DNA of 64,000 nucleotides from Thermincola ferriacetica (GTDB lineage Bacteria; Bacillota; Thermincolia; Thermincolales; Thermincolaceae). This document shows positions 35,495 to 44,674 of the stretch, in pieces (position 1 is the stretch's first letter; each line of letters opens with the position of its first letter). The stretch spans positions 1 to 64,000 of the forward strand of contig NZ_LGTE01000011.1 in the NCBI RefSeq assembly GCF_001263415.1. Direction: 5' to 3'. The notes below the pieces were generated by a model that worked only from the letters and a program-made list of their open reading frames with translations, did no database searches and was not told the DNA's origin. A program made the translations under genes and the position numbers.

Positions 35495-36634
35495 CTAAAT
35501 ACATATTACCAGGTTATCACGGTGAATTACCTCATCGTAGTCTTTATAACCCAAGATGTTTTCAATATCTTTTGTTTTGGCGCCTTTTATCTGCATAAGA
35601 TGGTTATGGTCATAGTTCACAACGCCGCGGGCTATCTCTTCTCCTGTAGTCCTGGCCAGGCTGACGGTATCACCGGCCAGAAAATCGCCCTGTACATCGA
35701 CAATTCCGGAAGGCAACAGGCTTTTCCCTTCATCAATCAATGCCTTGCACGCGCCTTCGTCAATGACTATTTTACCTTTTACAGCGGAACCGAAAGCAAT
35801 CCATTTTTTCCTGGTTTGCAGCCGGTTGTGTTTGGGCAGAAACAGGGTGCCGATTTCTTCCCCTTTCACAATATCTGAGAGAACCTGCCTCCTGCGTCCA
35901 TGGGCAATAATAACAGGTACTCCGGAGGTCATGGCCAGTCTGGCGGCGTGAATTTTGGTGGCCATGCCGCCGGTCCCCAGGTCAGACCCGGCACCGCCCG
36001 CCAACTGTTCTATGGCCGGCGTAATTTCCTCTACCACATTGACAAGTTGGGCATGCGGGTCGGTCTTCGGATTACCTGAATACAGGCCGTCAATATCTGA
36101 TAAAATCACCAACAGGTCCGCGTTAATAAGACTGGCCACCATGGCAGACAATGTATCGTTATCACCAAAACGTATTTCCTCTACGGCTACCGTGTCATTT
36201 TCATTAATAATAGGCAGCACATTCATTTTCAAAAGAGCGCTTAAGGTATTCCTGGCGTTGGAAAACCTCTTGCGGTCCATCATGTCTTCACGGGTCAACA
36301 ACACCTGGGCTACGGTGCCGCCATACTCGGCAAACATTTTTTCGTACATATGCATGAGAATTCCCTGACCCACAGCGGCTACAGCCTGTTTTTCGGGAAT
36401 GGACCTGGGCTTTTTGCCCAGTCCCAGGCGGCCCATTCCGGCCCCTACAGCGCCTGAGGAAACCAGGAGCACCTCTTTTCCTTGATTCCTCAGATCCTGC
36501 AGCTCCCTTACCAATTGTTCCATCTGCCGCAGGTCCAGCTTTCCTGTATGGTGGGTTAACGTACTGGAGCCGATTTTCACCACTATTGTTTTGGCGTCCT
36601 GAAAATTCCTGAAACTCTTTATGCCGGTTTCCAT
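35495..36634 (-). CDS. proB: Glutamate 5-kinase with PUA domain
   Basis: 379 aa. The amino-acid kinase domain begins TIVVKIGSSTL and continues with LVSSGAVGAGM, NENDTVAVEEIRFGDNDTLSA and GTGGMATKIHAA. A C-terminal PUA domain (about residues 285-365) follows. ProB phosphorylates glutamate in the first step of proline synthesis. ATG at 36634 has GGAGTGA upstream. ProB and ProA are adjacent and probably form a complex. Confidence 0.97.
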   Translation of the reverse strand: METGIKSFRNFQDAKTIVVKIGSSTLTHHTGKLDLRQMEQLVRELQDLRNQGKEVLLVSSGAVGAGMGRLGLGKKPRSIPEKQAVAAVGQGILMHMYEKMFAEYGGTVAQVLLTREDMMDRKRFSNARNTLSALLKMNVLPIINENDTVAVEEIRFGDNDTLSAMVASLINADLLVILSDIDGLYSGNPKTDPHAQLVNVVEEITPAIEQLAGGAGSDLGTGGMATKIHAARLAMTSGVPVIIAHGRRRQVLSDIVKGEEIGTLFLPKHNRLQTRKKWIAFGSAVKGKIVIDEGACKALIDEGKSLLPSGIVDVQGDFLAGDTVSLARTTGEEIARGVVNYDHNHLMQIKGAKTKDIENILGYKDYDEVIHRDNLVICI

Positions 36635-36672
36635 CTCTGGTCACTCCGCTTTTACAGATTAGGCTATCTGTA

Positions 36673-36987
36673 CTAGTTGGGCAGTTCTATCTGAGGTTTG
36701 GTCTTTGAAGGCCGGTATAACAAAATGACGTGCCCGATAAGCTGAATGAGATGAGCATCCGTTGCGCTGGCCACCCTTTCAGCTATCCGGTCGATCTCTT
36801 CGGCGCAATTGTTTAAAACCCTTATTTTGATTAATTCACGGGCCTCCAGGGCATCATCGATTTGCTTAATAACATTGGGCGCCAAAGCGCCTTTGCCAAT
36901 CTGAATGATGGGGTCTATGCCGCTTCCCATGGCTCTCAGAAAACGCTTGTGTTTACCTTTCAGGTCCCGTGTACTAGCGTCATTCAT
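36673..36987 (-). CDS. yhbY: YhbY-family ribosome-assembly RNA-binding protein
   Basis: A 104-aa CRM-domain protein: LKGKHKRFLRAMGSGIDPIIQIGKGALAPNVIKQIDDALEARELIKIRVL is the family signature, and the C-terminus has IGHVILLYRPS. It associates with pre-50S particles. It lies between obg and proB, the usual clostridial position. AAGGAGG lies 14 bases before the ATG, a rather long spacing. Confidence 0.94.
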   Translation of the reverse strand: MNDASTRDLKGKHKRFLRAMGSGIDPIIQIGKGALAPNVIKQIDDALEARELIKIRVLNNCAEEIDRIAERVASATDAHLIQLIGHVILLYRPSKTKPQIELPN

Positions 36988-37098
36988 CTACGCTAGCCGC
37001 ACCTCCTTGCATTCCTGTGAGGAAATTTCTTTCCCCAATTAATACCTATTATTATAGCACAATTTAATAAATAAAACACAGAAATAAAACAAAAGTTG

Positions 37099-37124
37099 AA
37101 AAAAGCAGGCTGAAAACCTGCTTT
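37099..37124 (-). terminator. Terminator after the small Cys-rich gene
   Basis: AAAGCAGG (37102-37109) pairs with CCTGCTTT (37117-37124), followed on the minus strand by TTTTTTC. Confidence 0.85.
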
Positions 37125-37125
37125 A

Positions 37126-37329
37126 TCACCCAATTTTTCTCATATCATCCCGGTCCTTCCGGGTTTTGCGGCGCCGGTTTTCGTAACCGGGCTCTCCTTT
37201 TTTCCAACCGCTGTTCATTTTGCTTCGCTCAATGACTAAATTTTCTTCCTTGATGACGAAGTCATTCCTGGCAGTACAATAGTACGTACGGTCTCCCTGC
37301 CTGCAGTTGCCACACTCCAAGCAATCCAT
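37126..37329 (-). CDS. Small Cys-rich basic protein downstream of obg
   Basis: 67 aa. It opens MDCLECGNCRQGDRTYYC, with four Cys that could bind one zinc, and ends in a very basic tail (RRRKTRKDRDDMRK). Such a combination suits nucleic-acid binding, but I recognise no family. ATG at 37329 has GGAGG upstream. It follows obg by 34 bp and is terminated directly afterwards, so it is the last gene of that transcript. Confidence 0.75.
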   Translation of the reverse strand: MDCLECGNCRQGDRTYYCTARNDFVIKEENLVIERSKMNSGWKKGEPGYENRRRKTRKDRDDMRKIG

Positions 37330-37363
37330 TGAAAAGTTATACCTCCATTCAAGCGACTATCTT

Positions 37364-38629
37364 CTAAATAACATATTCAAATTCCAGGTCTTTAATACGT
37401 ACAACATCACCGTCCTTGATGCCTCTCTTTCTAAGTTCGTCTTCTACGCCCATCCTGCGCATGATCTGTTGAAAACGCTTGACGGCTTCCTCGTTCTCAA
37501 AATCAGTCATGGCAAAATGTTTTTCGACTTCCCTGCCTTCAACCACATAAACACCATCTTCATATCTAACGGTAAACCTTGGCGCTTCGCTTACCTTGGT
37601 AACTTTCAAATGTTCTACCTGAGTGGGAGCATCGGTAAGTTCATCCAATAGTTCGGCCAGTCTGTACACAAGAGGCTTTACCCCTTCAGCAACTGCGGCA
37701 GACATGGGAAATATTTCGTGCTTATCCCCTAAATACCCCTGTAAGCGGGCCAGGTTTTCTTCCGCTCCGGGCAGGTCCATTTTATTGGCAGCAATGACCT
37801 GGATCCGTTGAGCTAACTCTTCGTTATATAATTGTAATTCGTGGTTAATCGTTTTGTAGTCTTCAATGGGGTCCCTTCCTTCGGAACCCGATATATCAAG
37901 TACATGCACCAAAACCCTGGTTCGCTCGGTGTGGCGTAAAAAATCATGACCTAAGCCGGCCCCGGCGTGGGCTCCTTCAATAAGGCCGGGTATATCAGCC
38001 ATGACAAAACTTTTACCTTCGTCAACAATGACCACTCCCAGATTGGGGACCAAGGTAGTAAAATGGTAATCGGCTATTTTGGGTTTAGCCGCCGAAACTA
38101 CCGAAATTAACGTGGACTTACCGACATTGGGAAAACCTATCAGGCCCACGTCGGCCAAAACCTTAAGCTCCAATTCCACCCAGCGTTCTTCACCCGGTTC
38201 GCCCTTTTCCGCAAAAGCAGGAGCCTTATTCTGGGCCGTAGCAAAACGGGCATTGCCCCGTCCGCCGCGACCGCCCCGCGCTATGACGGCAGTCTGCCCG
38301 TGTTGGGTGAAATCGGCCAGGAATTCTCCTGTTTCCGCGTCTTTAACCACCGTCCCCACGGGAACCCGGACGATAAGGTCCTCGGCATTTTTCCCATGCA
38401 TGTTTTTTCCGCCCCCGTGTTCTCCACGGGCAGCCTTATAATGGCGCTGGTAGCGGAAATCCACCAGTGTGCGTAAACCTTCATCAGCCTGGAACACGAC
38501 ATTGCCGCCCTTTCCCCCGTCGCCGCCGTTGGGCCCTCCTTCGGGGACATATTTCTCCCGCCGAAAAGCAACAACGCCGTTTCCCCCATCGCCACCTTTT
38601 ACATAAATCTTCGCCTGATCATAAAACAT
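37364..38629 (-). CDS. obg: GTPase Obg/CgtA
   Basis: 421 aa with three domains: the glycine-rich Obg fold ([31 protein letters not shown] at the start), the GTPase with GFPNVGKST (G1, near 167), DIPGLIEGA (G3) and ANKMDL (G4), and the C-terminal OCT domain (about 345-421). Obg acts in 50S assembly and stress control. TTG at 38635 and ATG at 38632 and 38629 are adjacent; the last has GGGGA seven bases upstream. The rplU-prp-rpmA genes that usually precede it lie 8 kb away beyond ger operons. Confidence 0.97.
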   Translation of the reverse strand: MFYDQAKIYVKGGDGGNGVVAFRREKYVPEGGPNGGDGGKGGNVVFQADEGLRTLVDFRYQRHYKAARGEHGGGKNMHGKNAEDLIVRVPVGTVVKDAETGEFLADFTQHGQTAVIARGGRGGRGNARFATAQNKAPAFAEKGEPGEERWVELELKVLADVGLIGFPNVGKSTLISVVSAAKPKIADYHFTTLVPNLGVVIVDEGKSFVMADIPGLIEGAHAGAGLGHDFLRHTERTRVLVHVLDISGSEGRDPIEDYKTINHELQLYNEELAQRIQVIAANKMDLPGAEENLARLQGYLGDKHEIFPMSAAVAEGVKPLVYRLAELLDELTDAPTQVEHLKVTKVSEAPRFTVRYEDGVYVVEGREVEKHFAMTDFENEEAVKRFQQIMRRMGVEDELRKRGIKDGDVVRIKDLEFEYVI

Positions 38630-38750
38630 CATCAAATCCCCTATCTAATTTCAATTATATTGACAAATTTGAGCCTGTCAAACGTTAATTGACGTGCTAC
38701 TAAAGATTTCTCTTCCGTTTAAAAGGTTCCTGCCGAACCCGGTAAAAGCT

Positions 38751-38978
38751 TTATTGCAAAAGTCGAGTAATAGCCTCACTGACAGGTTCGAACAGTGTCT
38801 CAACAACCGTAGAAATATTCGGTACCGGCAGCCTCAGGACTGCCAGGAAGCTGAATAACATGGCCGCCAGCATTAAAGTGCCAAACACAGCCAGCACCCG
38901 CCATTGTTTCTCCCTGATCAGGGGCGGGACTTCATAAGCTATTATCAGGATAAAAATTGAAATTAACAGCGGAATCAA
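38751..38978 (-). CDS. Small two-segment membrane protein of the ger operon
   Basis: 75 aa with two hydrophobic segments (MIPLLISIFILIIAYEV and VLAVFGTLMLAAMLFSFLAVL) and a C-terminal amphipathic stretch. It starts at TTG with GGGAGG seven bases upstream and lies 33 bp after gerC, so it is probably the fourth gene of that operon. Small membrane proteins with this layout accompany many germinant receptor operons; the role here is inferred from position only. Confidence 0.7.
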   Translation of the reverse strand: MIPLLISIFILIIAYEVPPLIREKQWRVLAVFGTLMLAAMLFSFLAVLRLPVPNISTVVETLFEPVSEAITRLLQ

Positions 38979-39011
38979 ATCTTGTCCTCCCAGAAAATTT
39001 CACAGAATTGA

Positions 39012-40211
39012 TTATTTTATCGTAAAAGGATCCGAGATGATATTCGTTCTCCTGACCTTTCCCTCAACTTTAATGGTTACCGGTAAATCAGGGTAAATAT
39101 CATACCAGTCCTTTTCAATTTCCCGCCAATAATCGGGGTACCGGCGGTGAATGGAGACACCAAACCCGAAAACATCTGCTCTCAGTTTTTTCTGGGCCTT
39201 TCGGAGGGTTTTCCAGGCCAGTCCTTTCACTGCGCGGGAAAAGGTGGCATTTAATTTTTTCAAGACCTTTGGGTCCCCTACCTGTACATCTCCATCTACT
39301 TCCCCAATATTGGCCTCCGCATAAATGTTGACTTCCATGACTATACGCCCATTTTTTATAATAGGTTTAAAGCGGCTGTCGGAACTTATCTGCAGAAAGG
39401 ACAGTTTTCCCTTGCCATTCTCTGCACTTGCAGGAATAATGCCGCCCTGCGCCTTTCCCAGAATATACAAAAACCCCTTGGTTTCCTCGGGCGTCAATCT
39501 GCCCACCATTTTTTCCCCGCGGAACACGGCCAAACCATCCAGGGCTATCGTCTGCCGGGGCTCCATCTGCTTTCTCTGGCTGCCGGCAGCTTCCGAGGAA
39601 GCAATGGTTCTCACCATGGGAGCTACAGCATCCCAGCCCGGTTCTAGGAGCGCTTGGGTAAATAAATTTAAATCCACGGGATAGGATTCCGAGACCAGGG
39701 GGCTGGTCTTGGTTAGAATTTCCGTAATTTCATTGGTGAGGGTTTGTTCAAGTTCCGGCATATTTGCCAAAATGGTCCGGGCATCCTCCTTTCCGACAAG
39801 AACCCAGTTTCTGAGCCGGATATCTTTGTGCCGCTGCAGGTAATCAAGGATATCGCCGATACCCTGGCGGGCTGTTTTCTGTCCGATCAATATGATATCA
39901 CTGTGGTATAAGACAAGGGTCCGCGGAGCCCGATGAGTCATATTCCGCTCAGCATCGTAAAGAGTATTGCCAACTTCGGCAACCAGCCAATCGGGGTTTT
40001 TTTCTTCCGCCGGCTGCTGCCTGCCGCCCAACTGGCGGGACCTGACCACCAGGGCGCTGGTCCGGTATTTCTGCCGGTTACCTTCTTTAAACCGGTCTAT
40101 CCCCAGGGCGGAAACAATGGATAAGTCCTCCACTTCCCGCCGGCTCCAGCACCCGCCAGTAAATATCATAGTAAAAATCAGAATTACTGTAACAACAATT
40201 TTTCTAGGCAT
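39012..40211 (-). CDS. Ger(x)C-family spore germination lipoprotein (operon 1)
   Basis: 399 aa. A signal peptide (KIVVTVILIFTMIF) ends in the lipobox FTGGC, so Cys is lipidated. WSRREVEDLSIVSALGIDR directly after it is the GerC signature. It is the C subunit of a germinant receptor in the spore inner membrane. The ATG at 40211 overlaps the end of gerB by 8 bp; a GTG at 40223 is an alternative. Confidence 0.93.
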   Translation of the reverse strand: MPRKIVVTVILIFTMIFTGGCWSRREVEDLSIVSALGIDRFKEGNRQKYRTSALVVRSRQLGGRQQPAEEKNPDWLVAEVGNTLYDAERNMTHRAPRTLVLYHSDIILIGQKTARQGIGDILDYLQRHKDIRLRNWVLVGKEDARTILANMPELEQTLTNEITEILTKTSPLVSESYPVDLNLFTQALLEPGWDAVAPMVRTIASSEAAGSQRKQMEPRQTIALDGLAVFRGEKMVGRLTPEETKGFLYILGKAQGGIIPASAENGKGKLSFLQISSDSRFKPIIKNGRIVMEVNIYAEANIGEVDGDVQVGDPKVLKKLNATFSRAVKGLAWKTLRKAQKKLRADVFGFGVSIHRRYPDYWREIEKDWYDIYPDLPVTIKVEGKVRRTNIISDPFTIK

Positions 40212-41310
40212 TCCGCCGACCACCCCTCATTCTGATTGTTGCTACCAGCAACAAAAACGCCGGAATGAAAAGTTCAAACACAAAGGCATATATGGGAAAA
40301 ACCTTCGATATAAAATCTACCAGTTCCCGGGAATTTCCAAACATCGATACAGAGAAAACCAGGGTGATAATACCCATCGGATAAACCAGCGGCCGTTCAT
40401 TTTCCACTTTAAAAAACTGGGCGCAGGCCAGGACCGCCGCCAGGTAAAAAACCGCCACCTTGATGGTAATGCCGGCCACCCAGACAATTACGATAACCGC
40501 TTCCACCCTTTCCAAAAACTCCCCCAGGCTTATGTATTTAGCCAGTTCCAGAGTTGGAAACATAAAATGGGAATCCTGTAGAGATCCAAAAACCATGGTG
40601 CTGGCCATAATCAAAGCACCCAGGATAATCGCTATAAGAAGAACAGCAATAATTAATGTGTTTCTGGCTTCTTCGGATTTATTCAGGTACGGCAGCAACA
40701 TCAGGATCACCGCCACTTCACCCCGCCAGGCGCTTGGCGTCAACGAACCGAGAATAACAGGCTTAATACCTCTTTCCAGCACCGGCAGTAAGTTGCCCGG
40801 GTTCATTTCGCCAATGTTGAGGGTAATTATTATAAGCAAGACCCCGATAAAAAGCGGAAACACAAACTGGTTCATCCGTACTACTACTTCAAACCCGTTC
40901 CTCACCGCGGAAGCCGCCAGCATTACTACCACAATATTAAAAACCAGCAGCGGCGTTTCCGGCAAAAAGGCAGTAACCAGAAAATCGCCAAACTCCCTGA
41001 CTATAATGGCATTAACATGGAGAAAAAAAATAAAGTAAAGCAGGCCGATTGTTTTCCCCAAAACAGGGCCCACCAATTGCGGCGCATATTCAATAATGGT
41101 TTGATCGGGGAAATACAAACCCAGTCTGGCACAAACCAGGGACACGGTAACGCCAAAGCCTGTGGCCAAAAAGAATACGGAAATCCAGCCATCTCTTCCG
41201 GCCGTCTCGCTGGTTATAGCCGGAACAAACAGGAACGCCGTTGCTGAAACTACGGTTACCAGCAAAAAAAGCATCTGGGTACTGGCTATTTTTTCGTCTT
41301 TCAAAATCAC
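40204..41310 (-). CDS. GerB-family spore germination permease (operon 1)
   Basis: 368 aa with about ten hydrophobic segments, of the APC-transporter-like GerAB/endospore germination permease family; it binds the small-molecule germinant. The start is GTG at 41310, overlapping the gerA stop by 4 bp (GTGA), with AGGAGG eight bases upstream. Confidence 0.93.
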   Translation of the reverse strand: MILKDEKIASTQMLFLLVTVVSATAFLFVPAITSETAGRDGWISVFFLATGFGVTVSLVCARLGLYFPDQTIIEYAPQLVGPVLGKTIGLLYFIFFLHVNAIIVREFGDFLVTAFLPETPLLVFNIVVVMLAASAVRNGFEVVVRMNQFVFPLFIGVLLIIITLNIGEMNPGNLLPVLERGIKPVILGSLTPSAWRGEVAVILMLLPYLNKSEEARNTLIIAVLLIAIILGALIMASTMVFGSLQDSHFMFPTLELAKYISLGEFLERVEAVIVIVWVAGITIKVAVFYLAAVLACAQFFKVENERPLVYPMGIITLVFSVSMFGNSRELVDFISKVFPIYAFVFELFIPAFLLLVATIRMRGGRRNA

Positions 41311-42959
41311 TGTGGTTTCCTCCTGGCAATTTTACGTGAAATACGATTTTCATTATTTTCGTTTCTTTTTCTTTCTTCCGGCGCCTTCGGCTTTTGGCCG
41401 TATTTCTGGCGCGCCGCGTCTTTATAGCCGTACGTCCGGGGCCGAACAAACATGGACCACCAGGGCGCCCGGAAAAACATATCCTTCAGGTCGCGCAAAC
41501 TGGTAGGGGCCAGCGGTGAAATATACGGAATACCAAAAGACCTCAGGGCGCATAAATGGATCAAAATGGCCAGTAACCCCGTCATGATGCCGAATAAACC
41601 CAAAAAAGCAGCCAGAACCATCAGGGTAAACCTCAGAATTCGAATGGAAAATGAGCCTGAATAAGACGGCAGCGTAAAGGAGGCTATCGCCGTCAGCGCC
41701 ACTACAATAACCATAGCCGGTGATACCAGGCCCGCTGTTACAGCCGCTTCCCCAATTACCAGAGCGCCAACAATACTGACCGCCTGACCGATAGTTTTGG
41801 GCAGCCGGACGCCCGCTTCCCTCAACACTTCAAAAGTACCTTCCATTAAAATGGCCTCCACAAAAGCCGGAAAAGGCACCCCTTCCCTGGCGGCGGCAAT
41901 GGAAATCAGTAGAGGGGTGGGTAGCATTTCCTGGTGGTAAGTAACTATGGCTATGTAAAAAGCCGGTAGCAGCAGTGCACTATTAAGCGCTCCAAAACGG
42001 ATCAGTCTTATAAAGGTGGCAAAAGGCCATCGTAAGTAGTAATCTTCACTGGCCTGCAGCATCTGCGGAAAGGTTACGGGAAGCAGCAGGACAAAAGGAG
42101 TAGTATCAACCAGAATGGCCACCTGCCCTTCCAACAGCCCCCCCGCCACTTTATCAGGTCGCTCCGTAGAATTTACCGTTGGGAAAATCGACAGAGGGGC
42201 ATCCTCAATGAACTCTTCAATATAACCACTCTCCAGGATGCCATCCACCTTGATCCTCTTTAACCTTTCTTTGACCTCCGCCACTATTTTCTCATTCACT
42301 ACCCCGTCTATATATGAAATGCATACGGCTGTGTTGGTCAGGGTACCGATTTTAATTGTCTCAAATTTTAAGCGGGGCGACTTAATCCGCCGCCTGATCA
42401 GGGTAATATTGGTCTGCAGACTTTCTGTAAATCCTTCCTTGGGCCCGCGCACCACCGATTCCGTTTCCGGTTCCGTGACTGCCCGCTGAACCCAGTTCTG
42501 CGTTGAAACAGCAAAATAATTGTCCAGGCCGTCTACCAGTAAAACCGTTTCGCCGGTAAGTACGGCTGCCAACAGGTCCTTCATGTTGTTGGAAGTTTTT
42601 ACTTCCGTAAAGGCCAGCAGTTCTTCAGCAAAAACATCTTTGTTCTGCAAGGCAGGTCCTTTGTTTTTCAACTGGACCGCGTCATACATAAAGGTCTTGA
42701 CCATGTCGTCTGTTAGCATCTTTTTGTTGACCAGCCCGTCAATATAAGCCATAGCTGCTTTCACCGAAGGCGTGGTCCCAACCACAAACTCCCTGAGGAC
42801 AAAATCGCTGCACCGGTCAAAAGCTGCCCGCAAATAACTGATATTTTCTTCTAAATTGGCAGAAAGACTGACCTTTTCCAGTTTATCATAGGATATACTT
42901 TTTTCCGGCGCCGGTTTGGCAAATATTCTTTTTAGTATCCGTTTCCACTTTTTCAGCAT
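41307..42959 (-). CDS. GerA-family spore germination protein (operon 1)
   Basis: 550 aa. A soluble N-terminal half (about 1-310) is followed by membrane segments from LRWPFATFIRLIRFGALNSALLLPAFYIAIVTYH. PFPAFVEAILMEGTFEVLREAGVRLP is the family signature. The last ~40 residues are unusually basic (RKRNENNENRISRKIARRKPQ). It is the A subunit of a germinant receptor, first gene of a gerA-gerB-gerC-small protein operon. It diverges from a second gerA 157 bp away. Confidence 0.94.
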   Translation of the reverse strand: MLKKWKRILKRIFAKPAPEKSISYDKLEKVSLSANLEENISYLRAAFDRCSDFVLREFVVGTTPSVKAAMAYIDGLVNKKMLTDDMVKTFMYDAVQLKNKGPALQNKDVFAEELLAFTEVKTSNNMKDLLAAVLTGETVLLVDGLDNYFAVSTQNWVQRAVTEPETESVVRGPKEGFTESLQTNITLIRRRIKSPRLKFETIKIGTLTNTAVCISYIDGVVNEKIVAEVKERLKRIKVDGILESGYIEEFIEDAPLSIFPTVNSTERPDKVAGGLLEGQVAILVDTTPFVLLLPVTFPQMLQASEDYYLRWPFATFIRLIRFGALNSALLLPAFYIAIVTYHQEMLPTPLLISIAAAREGVPFPAFVEAILMEGTFEVLREAGVRLPKTIGQAVSIVGALVIGEAAVTAGLVSPAMVIVVALTAIASFTLPSYSGSFSIRILRFTLMVLAAFLGLFGIMTGLLAILIHLCALRSFGIPYISPLAPTSLRDLKDMFFRAPWWSMFVRPRTYGYKDAARQKYGQKPKAPEERKRNENNENRISRKIARRKPQ

Positions 42960-42979
42960 TATTTACACCTGCCGTTATT

Positions 42980-43008
42980 TATGATGCCCATGTCTACCAA
43001 ATTCATTC
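42980..43008 (-). promoter_or_regulatory. Candidate forespore (sigma-G/F) promoter of ger operon 1
   Basis: On the minus strand GAATG (43008-43004), a 17-bp spacer, then CATCATA (42986-42980), close to the sigma-G consensus GHATR-N18-CATxHTA. Transcription would begin about 15 nt before gerA. Confidence 0.45.
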
Positions 43009-43037
43009 TATAAAAGGCAACTTATGCCACAAAAACA

Positions 43038-43069
43038 TAAATAATCTAAAATTACCAGGGGCATAATTA
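43038..43069 (+). promoter_or_regulatory. Candidate forespore (sigma-G/F) promoter of ger operon 2
   Basis: TAAATA (43038-43043), an 18-bp spacer, then CATAATTA (43062-43069). It would start transcription about 40 nt before the second gerA, which has GAGGGG upstream of its ATG. Confidence 0.4.
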
Positions 43070-43116
43070 AATTTAAACCCTGTGGTTTAAAAATTAGGTG
43101 TGAGGGGAAGACATAA

Positions 43117-44631
43117 ATGTTCCGGTTGTTAAAACATATGGCTAAACAACTTGTAAAAAACAAAAACAACAACCAGTCTTCTGAGACGAAAGAAAAGCTG
43201 GTTCCTTTCCCTGCAGTCAGAAAAAACCTGACCTGGTTCAAACAAGTTTTAAATGATTCTGATGACCTCATTATCCGGGAATTCAGCAATGCCGACCTGG
43301 CGGGCATTGAAGGAGCCTTGCTGTACCTGGAAGGCATGGTCAACAACGACATAGTAAATAATGTCCTGTTGCCGGCCCTTTTGCGGGATGATATCCTGAT
43401 CCACAGCCTGGGAGAAACAGAACCGGCCATCCGCAAGGACCAGATTGATAAAGAAATAGTGCCTGTAGGGGGCAGCAAATTGGTTGATGATTTGCATGCA
43501 GCCCTTTTGTCGTTGATGTCTGGAGATACCTTGGTATTATTGGAAGGAATCTGTCAAATTTACGTCTTTGAAACCAAAGGCTGGAAAGAAAGGGAAACGG
43601 CCGAGCCACACTCTGAACGTATTGTCCGCGGCCCGCAGATTGCTTTTGTAGAAAAATTAACCATTAATATGGCCTTGATCAGGCGGCGCTCCCGAAACCC
43701 AGAAATAACTTTCAGAAAGATGAACATCGGCAACGAATCTAAAACTGATATAGCTGTTGTTTATCACCGGAAAAAAGTTCGGCAGCAGGTGTTAAATGAA
43801 CTGCTCCACCGGATTAACAGCTTAAACATAAACAACCTGCAGGATTCAGGTATGCTGGAAGATTATATCAAGGATAATCCCCTTTCCTTTTTCCCGCAAT
43901 TACAATATACGGAAAGGCCCGATAAAGTAGTGGCCAGTATCATAGAGGGCAGAGTCGGCATTATTGTGGATGGTTCTCCCATGGTCCTGCTGGCGCCGGC
44001 GCCTCTGGCCGTTTTTTTTCAAAGTGCCGAAGATTATTATGAAAACTGGCAGTTTGGCACCATTATCAGGTGGACCCGTTTCCTGGCTGCTTTTATTTCC
44101 ACAAGCCTGCCCGCCCTTTATATAGCGATTATTTCTTATCACCCGGAACTGCTGCCCATGCGCCTTGCTTTTTCTATAGGGGCAACTCGCCTGACGGTGC
44201 CTTTTCCGGCCTTTGTGGAAGCTTTGCTGATGGAATCTATTCTGGAACTGTTGCAGGAAGCCAGCATCAGATTGCCCCAGCCGGTAGGCCAAACTATCGG
44301 CATTGTCGGCGGTCTGGTTATCGGCCAGGCAGCCGTCCAGGCAGGAATCATCAGCCCGATTATGGTTATCATTATTTCCATTACAGCCATTAGTTCTTTT
44401 GTCCTTCCGGCATATAACTTTAACCTGGCCACCAGGCTCATCAGGGTGCCTTTTATTTTATCCGCCGTATTCCTTGGCTTTTACGGTCTGGTCCTGGCCT
44501 GGTTAACCACCCTCGCCCATCTGTGCCAGTTAAAAACTATGGGCGCCAGTTATATGGAAGGTATCACACCCTTCAGCAAGAAGTCCCTGGATACCATTAT
44601 CAGGACTCCCAAGCGGTTAACGGGCAAATGA
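43117..44631 (+). CDS. GerA-family spore germination protein (operon 2)
   Basis: 504 aa, a divergent paralogue of the gerA at 41307-42959. It shares IVRGPQIAFVEKLTINMALIRRRSRNP, TERPDKVVASIIEGRVGIIVDGSP and PFPAFVEALLMESILELLQEASIRLPQPVGQTIGIVGGLVIGQAAV. A soluble N-terminal half is followed by four to five membrane segments. It lacks the long basic tail of operon 1. It is first of a gerA-gerB-gerC set on the plus strand. Confidence 0.94.
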   Translation: MFRLLKHMAKQLVKNKNNNQSSETKEKLVPFPAVRKNLTWFKQVLNDSDDLIIREFSNADLAGIEGALLYLEGMVNNDIVNNVLLPALLRDDILIHSLGETEPAIRKDQIDKEIVPVGGSKLVDDLHAALLSLMSGDTLVLLEGICQIYVFETKGWKERETAEPHSERIVRGPQIAFVEKLTINMALIRRRSRNPEITFRKMNIGNESKTDIAVVYHRKKVRQQVLNELLHRINSLNINNLQDSGMLEDYIKDNPLSFFPQLQYTERPDKVVASIIEGRVGIIVDGSPMVLLAPAPLAVFFQSAEDYYENWQFGTIIRWTRFLAAFISTSLPALYIAIISYHPELLPMRLAFSIGATRLTVPFPAFVEALLMESILELLQEASIRLPQPVGQTIGIVGGLVIGQAAVQAGIISPIMVIIISITAISSFVLPAYNFNLATRLIRVPFILSAVFLGFYGLVLAWLTTLAHLCQLKTMGASYMEGITPFSKKSLDTIIRTPKRLTGK

Positions 44632-44674
44632 ACGGATAATCCCCAAGCCTTGGATAAAAAGGAGTGCAAGTTTC

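Noticed and set aside
36288-36644. 118-aa minus-strand frame overlapping proB
   Set aside because: Another frame of proB, which has complete kinase motifs; no separate start signal.
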